40,319 bases of DNA, taken from contig NVVJ01000016.1 in assembly GCA_002402175.1 (NCBI GenBank), positions 4,213 through 44,531 on the forward strand. The letters are read 5' to 3'. Position numbers and translations under genes: made by a program. This stretch comes from SAR86 cluster bacterium. GTDB taxonomy: Bacteria; Pseudomonadota; Gammaproteobacteria; Pseudomonadales; Pseudohongiellaceae. The notes beneath the pieces are model-generated. The model had not been told where the DNA came from. It did not search any database and worked only from the letters and a program-made list of their open reading frames with translations. Positions 34,741 to 40,319 of the stretch are shown here, piece by piece. The stretch's first letter is position 1, and each line of letters opens with the position of its first letter.

Positions 34741-35682
34741 CTAAATTTGCGTAGTGTCTGAGATGGTAGAGTCTTGGATAGTAGTGTCTGGAATATTAGC
34801 TAATTTGGGCACAGCCTGTATATCCCAGTGTTGAATTGCCCATGATAATTGGTCTTGTGCTGATTCTTGCTGACTGTTTGCCGGTGGAGATTGTCCCAAT
34901 GCTTGTAATGCCAGAAATATTAACTGCGAAGCATTGTTACTGTCGATAGCGGGTGCAAAATGCTGCTTGCTCAGCTTTTGCCCCTGATCGTTGATTATGA
35001 CAGGAATATGACCGTAGTTTGGTGTACTGAAACCAAGTAAACGTTGTAGAGATATTTGCCTGGGGGTTGAATCGATTAAGTCAAAACCCCGAATAATGTG
35101 TGTGACTTTTTGATAGTCGTCATCCACCACTACCGCCAACTGGTAAGCAAAAAGTCGATCTTTTCTGCGAATGACAAAATCCCCGATGTCTTTGCCAATA
35201 TTTTGCTGATAATGACCCTGCACTAAATCATCGATACCTATATCAACATCAGCAGTCTTAACGCGTATGGCATATTCATTTTCAGGCGCGTTAGAGCGCT
35301 GGCGGCAAGCGCCGTTGTAAACATTTCCCATTGCTCGAATTTGAGGCCTCGTGCAATCACAGCGATAGCAAAGGTCTTTGTTGGATAACTGCTGAAGAAT
35401 CAGTTCATATGCATCGAGTCGAGTGCTTTGGTAGAGGACTTCACCATCCCATTCCAGGCCGAGAGAGTTTAATTGTTGCAGAATCTGGTTGGCGGCACCG
35501 GCTATCTCTCGAGGAGGGTCCAGGTCCTCCATTCGGAGTAGCCACTTACCCTGATTAGACTTTGCATCGAGGTAGCTCGCTACAGCAGCCAACAGCGACC
35601 CAGCGTGTAGGGCGCCCGTAGGAGAGGGGGCAAATCTGCCAATATAATTACTGGTCTGTGAGGCGGGAGATGAATTCGACAT
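34741..35682 (-). CDS. gluQ: Glutamyl-Q tRNA(Asp) synthetase
   Basis: This 313-residue truncated GluRS-like enzyme loads glutamate onto queuosine of tRNA(Asp). It has the HIGH-type motif RFAPSPTGALHAGSL (16-30), the zinc cysteines in CYRCDC...NGACR and the KMSKS-like QKLSKQH. It lacks the anticodon-binding domain, as the family does. The last 15 residues form three pentapeptide-like units (DTTIQ, DSTIS, DTTQI) from a 15-bp imperfect repeat, an odd tail. It follows dksA, the classic dksA-gluQ pair, and precedes cbrX by 4 bases. Confidence 0.95.
   Translation of the reverse strand: MSNSSPASQTSNYIGRFAPSPTGALHAGSLLAAVASYLDAKSNQGKWLLRMEDLDPPREIAGAANQILQQLNSLGLEWDGEVLYQSTRLDAYELILQQLSNKDLCYRCDCTRPQIRAMGNVYNGACRQRSNAPENEYAIRVKTADVDIGIDDLVQGHYQQNIGKDIGDFVIRRKDRLFAYQLAVVVDDDYQKVTHIIRGFDLIDSTPRQISLQRLLGFSTPNYGHIPVIINDQGQKLSKQHFAPAIDSNNASQLIFLALQALGQSPPANSQQESAQDQLSWAIQHWDIQAVPKLANIPDTTIQDSTISDTTQI
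34753..34797 (-). repeat. Three imperfect 15-bp tandem repeats at the 3' end of gluQ
   Basis: Units AGTGTCTGAGATGGT, AGAGTCTTGGATAGT and AGTGTCTGGAATATT (plus strand) follow each other in frame and encode a Thr/Asp-rich tail. The repeat keeps the frame. Confidence 0.6.
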
Positions 35683-35735
35683 CTGCAGTGGGAGTATCCA
35701 GGGCTGCTGAAAACGCGGGAGAACTATTGGCAGAT

Positions 35736-35758
35736 ATAGCTGGCCAATGGCCAGCTAT
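35736..35758. terminator. Hairpin between dksA and gluQ
   Basis: ATAGCTGG and CCAGCTAT form an 8-bp stem around a 7-base loop, 48 bp after the dksA stop. No U-run follows on the minus strand, so it is at best an attenuator or an mRNA-stabilising structure. The T-rich side is on the plus strand. Confidence 0.35.
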
Positions 35759-35805
35759 TTTGATTGCGTAATTTAACTGCTTAACTATCCGGTTTAGCTA
35801 TCTAG

Positions 35806-36249
35806 TTAACTACCTAGTTGCTTTTCCTTGATTTCGTCAAGTGTTTTACAGTCGATACATTTGTTGGCTGTCGGCCTGGCTTCCAGTCGACGAATGCCAA
35901 TTTCAATGCCGCAGGATTCGCAGTAACCGTAGTCATCCTGAGCGATTAACTCAATTGTACTATCGATTTTTTTAATAAGCTTGCGCTCTCGGTCCCGGGT
36001 TCGCAGCTCGAGACTGAACTCTTCTTCCTGGGTTGCACGATCGGCTGGGTCAGGGTAGTTGGCCGCATCATCTTGCATGTGGTGCACGGTTCGGTCAACT
36101 TCCTTCATCAATTGTTCACGCCAATCGAGCAAGATTGCTTTGAAATGTTCCCTTTGCTTTTCGTTCATGTACTCTTCGCTTTTTTTCAGCTTGTACGGAA
36201 CGAAATTTTTAAGAACTGGATCGGATTCTATAGCTTGTGTTGTAGACAT
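35806..36249 (-). CDS. dksA: RNA polymerase-binding transcription factor DksA
   Basis: This 147-residue protein binds the secondary channel of RNA polymerase and, with ppGpp, mediates the stringent response. The coiled coil carries the acidic tip [19 protein letters not shown] (about 60-78), and the four-cysteine zinc finger (Cys110, 113, 131, 134) is complete (CESCG...KCIDC). Length fits DksA. No strong SD is visible before the ATG. gluQ follows 123 bp later. Confidence 0.97.
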   Translation of the reverse strand: MSTTQAIESDPVLKNFVPYKLKKSEEYMNEKQREHFKAILLDWREQLMKEVDRTVHHMQDDAANYPDPADRATQEEEFSLELRTRDRERKLIKKIDSTIELIAQDDYGYCESCGIEIGIRRLEARPTANKCIDCKTLDEIKEKQLGS

Positions 36250-36599
36250 GGCTTGTTATGCCTCTGAATATCCCGGGTTCGCATGATTATGTGTCAGCTT
36301 TCACTCAAGCTGGCCATGCAGGCCCCAGGCTTTCATTTATGAAAAACAATCTCTTTTGGTAGTGTTCCCAAATAGAGGTTGAGCCCAGTTTTACGTGCTG
36401 ATACGACTGTCCTGAATCGAGCGGTTTTCAGAAAGCTGGGTAAGCTAACAGATTCTTATATCGGATGCCACATAAAACAACATCAGAGCTTTTTAAGGTA
36501 GTGAAGTCACGCCCCAAAATTAAGCCTATCTCTATTCAATTCTCATCCCCTATAATGAATCTATATTGATTTAGCGGTTCAATTTAGCAGGAAACCGAT
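36250..36599. promoter_or_regulatory. Divergent promoter region of dksA and the aminotransferase gene
   Basis: This 350-bp gap contains no gene. A perfect -10 box (TATAAT, 36551-36556) lies 44 bp before the aminotransferase start, without a clear -35. The dksA promoter must lie in the left part, but I cannot define it. Confidence 0.5.
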
Positions 36600-37775
36600 A
36601 TGCCTCCCCCCACACAGCATTCCCAGCGGCCTGTCTCTAAGGTCAGTCCTTTTCGCGTGATGAGCGTTATGGAGCGTGCTGCCGAATTAGAAAAACAGGG
36701 CCGTAATATTGTACACATGGAGGTAGGAGAGCCCGATTTTTCAACGGCATCTCCTATTATCGAAGCTGGTAAGCAGGCCCTGGACAAGGGTTTGACACAA
36801 TATACTCCAGCGGCGGGAATCCCTGAATTACGAGATTGTCTGGTTGCACATTACTCAGAGCGTTATTCGGTGGATATTGCAAGAGAGCGAATTTTTATTA
36901 CGCCTGGAGCTAGTGGTGGATTGACCTTGCTGGCAAATTTGCTGCTGGCACCGGGGGAAGGTGTTTTATTGGGTGACCCTGCATACCCTTGTGTTAGAAA
37001 CTTTATCCATTTGATGTCAGCGCAACCGCAGCTAATTCCTGTAACTATGGAACAAAACTTTCAGCCCACCATTGAGCAGCTTGAACAGCACTGCAAGGAG
37101 AATACCAGGGGGCTTTGGCTGGCATCACCGAATAATCCAACGGGTACAATACTTGAGCGCCCGCTTTTGCAGGCGGTTAGTGATTGGACACAGCAGAAAA
37201 ACCTTCATCTGTTGGTTGATGAGATATATCACGGTCTGCACTATGTAGACGACTTGCCCAGCGTGTTGGAGTTTGATCAATCCAGTTTTGTGGTTAACAG
37301 CTTCTCTAAATACTTCGGCATGACCGGTTGGCGTCTTGGCTGGATTGTGGTGCCCGAAGAGTTTGTCTCAACTGCCAACAGCCTGGCTCAAAATTTATAT
37401 ATCTCGGCGTCTTCGATTGCGCAGTATGCTGCCTTGGCTGCGTTTTCTTCTGAAGCTCGCGTGATATTTGAAGAACGGCGGCGTGCATTTTTGGAGCGAA
37501 AGGAATTTCTGTCAAAGGCGTTAAAAGAAATTGGGTTCTTATTTTCAGACAATATTCAGGGCGCTTTTTATATATATGCAAATATTTCTAAGTTCTCTAA
37601 TGACAGCGAACATTTTTGCCAGCAGATGTTGGAGGAGCATGGTGTCGCCATAACTCCAGGTACAGATTTTGGAGAGTATGAATGCAACAACTTTGTGAGG
37701 TTTGCTTTCACCACCGATTTCCAGAGTCTTGAATTGGGGGTTGAGAGGTTGAGAAAAGCCTTGCAACCTGGTTAA
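36600..37775 (+). CDS. Class I/II PLP-dependent aminotransferase
   Basis: This 391-residue fold-type I aminotransferase has the PLP lysine in NSFSKYFGMTGWRLGW (Lys237), Asp207 in LVDEIY, SPNNPTG (175-181) and the terminal arginine region NFVRFAF. The N-terminal block VMERAAELEKQG...MEVGEPDF is typical of the aspartate/alanine-type group. The amino acid specificity is not fixed by what I see. An SD (AGGA) and -10 box precede it, and sfsA follows after 14 bp. In Pseudomonas a similar aminotransferase gene lies beside dksA. Confidence 0.9.
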   Translation: MPPPTQHSQRPVSKVSPFRVMSVMERAAELEKQGRNIVHMEVGEPDFSTASPIIEAGKQALDKGLTQYTPAAGIPELRDCLVAHYSERYSVDIARERIFITPGASGGLTLLANLLLAPGEGVLLGDPAYPCVRNFIHLMSAQPQLIPVTMEQNFQPTIEQLEQHCKENTRGLWLASPNNPTGTILERPLLQAVSDWTQQKNLHLLVDEIYHGLHYVDDLPSVLEFDQSSFVVNSFSKYFGMTGWRLGWIVVPEEFVSTANSLAQNLYISASSIAQYAALAAFSSEARVIFEERRRAFLERKEFLSKALKEIGFLFSDNIQGAFYIYANISKFSNDSEHFCQQMLEEHGVAITPGTDFGEYECNNFVRFAFTTDFQSLELGVERLRKALQPG

Positions 37776-37789
37776 TGTGCTTATTATAA

Positions 37790-38512
37790 ATGCAACTTAA
37801 AGAACCTCTACAGCAAGCTGTTTTAATTAAACGCTATAAGCGATTTCTTGCGGATATTGAATTGCCAGATGGCAATGTCATAACCATCCATTGCCCTAAT
37901 ACTGGCTCTATGAAGAACTGTCAGGAGCCCGGCAGTCGTATCTGGTATACAGATTCTGGAAACCCTAAACGAAAATATCCCTGTACATGGCAAATTATCG
38001 AGATTGATTCGAAGTATCAGGTTGGTATTAATACCAACCTGGCTAATAAGCTGGTGTTTGAGGCATTGCAGCTGGAGGGAATTTCGCAGCTAAAGCGCTA
38101 TTCGAAAATTCGCACTGAAGTCGCTTATGGAGAGCAGCGAAGTCGTATTGATTTTTTTTTGAATTCCCCTGATGACGATCAATCTGAAGATTGTTATGTC
38201 GAAGTTAAAAATGTCAGTCTGGGCATAGGACAAGGCAAAGGCATCTTCCCTGATTCGGTAACACTCAGAGGCCAGAAGCATTTGCAGGAGCTTATGCATA
38301 TGCGCGATCAGGGGCATCGAGCCGTACTGCTGTTTTGTGTGCAACACAGCGGGATAGACCAGGTGGCTCCGGCAGATGATATTGACGCTGAGTATGGTCG
38401 ATTACTAAGGCTTGCGGTGCAGCACGGGGTAGAGGTGCTGGCTTACAAAGTAAAATTTGATATTGGGAACTCAAGTATTGAGTTGACTCAGGAGTTGCCG
38501 GTAGTTCTTTAG
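37790..38512 (+). CDS. sfsA: SfsA family DNA/RNA nuclease (sugar fermentation stimulation protein)
   Basis: This 240-residue protein has the typical SfsA features: KRYKRFLADIELPDG, HCPNTGSMKNC, GINTNLANKLVFEAL, SRIDFFL, CYVEVKNVSL (nuclease-like Asp/Glu-X-Lys core) and FPDSVTLRGQKHLQEL. The role in vivo is unclear; it was described as a regulator of maltose genes and later as having nuclease character. It overlaps nothing and probably shares the aminotransferase mRNA. It ends 7 bp from the convergent Rieske gene. Confidence 0.95.
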   Translation: MQLKEPLQQAVLIKRYKRFLADIELPDGNVITIHCPNTGSMKNCQEPGSRIWYTDSGNPKRKYPCTWQIIEIDSKYQVGINTNLANKLVFEALQLEGISQLKRYSKIRTEVAYGEQRSRIDFFLNSPDDDQSEDCYVEVKNVSLGIGQGKGIFPDSVTLRGQKHLQELMHMRDQGHRAVLLFCVQHSGIDQVAPADDIDAEYGRLLRLAVQHGVEVLAYKVKFDIGNSSIELTQELPVVL

Positions 38513-38519
38513 ATCGTTT

Positions 38520-38864
38520 TTATAAAGGAGTGGGCATGCGTAGCTCAGATTCTTCAACCATTATCATGCCGTCGTCGATTTGAAATTTAATAGCGTGCAG
38601 GTTCTTGCCTTTACAGGGACCCGCCAGGCAATTGCCGTCTTCAATTTGAAATAAAGCGCCATGGGTAGAACATTGAATGAGTGCGCCATCGGCATCCAGA
38701 AATCGATCTTCTTCCCACTCTAGAGGAGTGCCAAGATGAGGGCAGCGATTCCAGTACAGGAAGATTTGATTGTCTTTTTTAACTGCAAACATATAGAGAT
38801 TATTTAACTCCAGTCCTTTGGAAGTTCCTTCGGCAATGTCGTCTATGCTCATCAGAGTAATCAT
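38520..38864 (-). CDS. Rieske [2Fe-2S] protein
   Basis: This 114-residue soluble ferredoxin-type Rieske protein has CPH (Cys41, His43) and CSTH (Cys65, His68), followed by the conserved GP motif (CLAGPCKGKNL). There is no signal or membrane helix, so it is cytoplasmic. Such small proteins pass electrons to oxygenases or nitrite reductases, but no partner is adjacent. It lies downstream of the PLP enzyme with 46 bp between them. Confidence 0.92.
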   Translation of the reverse strand: MITLMSIDDIAEGTSKGLELNNLYMFAVKKDNQIFLYWNRCPHLGTPLEWEEDRFLDADGALIQCSTHGALFQIEDGNCLAGPCKGKNLHAIKFQIDDGMIMVEESELRMPTPL

Positions 38865-38910
38865 GTGTCTTTATTCGCTCGCTGTTTAATGCAGATTGAG
38901 AATTAAATTC

Positions 38911-40140
38911 TTACGCTAAAGCTTGCTCAAAATCTTGCAACAGGTCATCAATATCTTCGATTCCAGTAGAAAATCGAATCATCGAATCGGCTATACCCAT
39001 GGAGGCACGACGTTCGGCTCCCATTTCAAAATATATAGTGTGGGCAACGGGGATAGCTAATGTTCGTGTATCTCCAAGGTTGCTGGAGGCAACAACACTG
39101 TCCATTTTGTTAAGAATGTCGAAGCAGTCAACATTGTCGACAAGATCGATACTGAACAGAGCGCCGAAGTTTTTGAACAACTCCTGTGCTCGATCATGTT
39201 GAGGGTGGCTTTTAAGTCCAGGATAGTAAACTCGATTAACCTTGCTATTACTTTCGCAAAACTTGGCAAGAACAATTGCATTGCTACAGGCTTTATCCAT
39301 GCGCAACGACAAAGTTTCTGATCCTACCGCTAAATGATGTGCTGCTTCTGGTCCAAGTGAAGAGCCCATGTCACGCAGCCCTTTCTTTCTAATTTGAGTA
39401 ATGCCCCACAGCGAAGAATCCTGACTTTTATAAGTGTCTATAATGTTGGAAAAATCTGACCAGTTGTACTGTCCTGTATCGGTTATAGCTCCGCCAAGAG
39501 CATTGCCATGACCGCCGATATACTTGGTTAAGGAATTAACCACCAGAGATGCATCTACTGTTTTTGGTAAAAACAGATGAGGAGAAGTCATGGTGTTATC
39601 TACACAATAGATCAGCTGCCTGTCTTTACATAATTCACCAATGGCTGCCAGGTCGGCAATTTGAGTCGCTGGATTGGCGATAGTCTCAACAAACACCAGT
39701 TTGGTGTTTTGTTGAATAGCATTCTCAACATGAGATACATCGGTTGCGTCTACAAAACTCACCTCAATTCCAAGATTTTGAAGCGTGCCAAATAAGCTAT
39801 TGGTGTTACCAAAAAGATACGCACTGGAGACGATGTGATCACCTTGACGCAACAGGGATAACATTGTTGAAGAGATTGCAGCCATACCAGTGGCGAAAGC
39901 CGCTGTAGCAATGCCATCTTCCATTGCCGTTATTCGATTTTGCAGAGCGGTAACAGTGGGGTTTAGCTGGCGACCGTAGTTATAGCCTGCTCGTTTGCCC
40001 TGAAATACCTCTGCAAGAACGCGGGCATCTTCGTAACCGTAGGCAACCGAAGTATGAATGGCCTTGTGTAACACGCCATGCTCGGGGTTATCCTTGCGGT
40101 CTGAATGCAAATTAGTTGTATTAAAGCCTTTTTTGGCCAT
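38911..40140 (-). CDS. Cys/Met-metabolism PLP-dependent enzyme (cystathionine gamma-synthase family)
   Basis: This 409-residue trans-sulfuration-type enzyme has the PLP lysine in NSLTKYIGGHGNALGG (Lys206), Asp181 in CVDNTMTSP and the substrate loop YNYGRQLNPTVTALQ (Tyr55, Arg57). Family members include cystathionine gamma-synthase, O-acetylhomoserine sulfhydrylase and methionine gamma-lyase. The sequence does not settle which, although Thr/Asn-rich active-site segments and the long N-terminus favour a synthase. There is no neighbouring met gene. The promoter must be in the 179 bases before it. Confidence 0.9.
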   Translation of the reverse strand: MAKKGFNTTNLHSDRKDNPEHGVLHKAIHTSVAYGYEDARVLAEVFQGKRAGYNYGRQLNPTVTALQNRITAMEDGIATAAFATGMAAISSTMLSLLRQGDHIVSSAYLFGNTNSLFGTLQNLGIEVSFVDATDVSHVENAIQQNTKLVFVETIANPATQIADLAAIGELCKDRQLIYCVDNTMTSPHLFLPKTVDASLVVNSLTKYIGGHGNALGGAITDTGQYNWSDFSNIIDTYKSQDSSLWGITQIRKKGLRDMGSSLGPEAAHHLAVGSETLSLRMDKACSNAIVLAKFCESNSKVNRVYYPGLKSHPQHDRAQELFKNFGALFSIDLVDNVDCFDILNKMDSVVASSNLGDTRTLAIPVAHTIYFEMGAERRASMGIADSMIRFSTGIEDIDDLLQDFEQALA

Positions 40141-40319
40141 GATCTTAGCTCTTGCTTACAGGGTGAATAAGTTGGGTAAATGCTCGCGGTGTTATACACC
40201 AGTGACTCGAATATTGAAACCTGACAGCAAAAAGGGGCTAGCGCCTGAGATATCCACACGAAATACTGAATTCGACAGGGGGTTGGGAAGGGGTACTGTT
40301 TTGTAGTGACTAGCGGCCA
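40141..40319. other. Right-edge noncoding stretch
   Basis: About 180 bases upstream of the PLP enzyme show no gene. They should carry its promoter, but no clear box or riboswitch is visible. Confidence 0.4.

Overview
The window reads as a chromosomal segment of a gammaproteobacterium, probably a marine or aquatic relative of the Pseudomonas/Cellvibrio part of the class. The main evidence is a conserved block on the minus strand, read from high to low coordinates: dksA, gluQ, a 60-residue cbrX-like membrane protein, a CbrA-type sodium/solute-symporter histidine kinase, a CbrB-type NtrC regulator, a gap, pcnB, panB, panC and acs, with an aminotransferase and sfsA just beyond dksA. This is the gene order I know from Pseudomonas. 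Two Pseudomonas members of the block, folK and panD/pgi, are missing, and a deoxynucleoside kinase gene sits where folK would be. No rRNA, tRNA, CRISPR array, integrase or transposase was recognised.

Layout. 1-1.3 kb: a truncated secreted protein gene followed by a 45-codon membrane-protein gene; the same pair recurs at 26.8-27.4 kb. 1.3-3.7 kb: a BlaI/MecI-type repressor and an M56 (BlaR1-like) membrane metallopeptidase with three TACA-N2-TGTA operators. 3.8-7.5 kb: secreted proteins, an M20 peptidase and a PEP-CTERM protein with its own sigma-54 promoter. 7.7-10.1 kb: a cytochrome c/copper monooxygenase-like protein and a secreted partner. 10.8-18.8 kb: dienelactone hydrolase, a spermidine-synthase-like membrane protein split by an 8-bp tandem duplication, a fatty acid hydroxylase, a lipoprotein and an M1 peptidase. 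19-22.7 kb: TonB-dependent receptor, a second hydroxylase and an OsmC protein. 22.7-36.2 kb: the acs/pan/pcnB/cbr/gluQ/dksA block. 36.6-40.1 kb: aminotransferase, sfsA, Rieske protein and a Cys/Met-metabolism PLP enzyme.

The strongest find is in the 680-bp gap between cbrB and pcnB, where Pseudomonas encodes the carbon-catabolite-repression RNA CrcZ. The minus strand carries a textbook sigma-54 promoter (GG-N10-GC) whose predicted start is followed by at least five clusters of the AAnAAnAA motif that Hfq/Crc bind, with an inverted GTTACC/GGTAAC pair upstream where an activator could bind. This predicts a complete CbrX-CbrA-CbrB-CrcZ circuit outside classical Pseudomonas. The same RNA contains an exact complement of a Shine-Dalgarno plus start codon, which may be a second, antisense activity.

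Other points: two genes carry reading-frame lesions that small indels would repair (pcnB, one extra C; the spermidine-synthase-like gene, one extra 8-bp unit); three copies of a hairpin element share a conserved loop and apical stem while their lower stems covary; and a duplicated two-gene cassette lies on the opposite strand inside the pcnB-panBC gene string.
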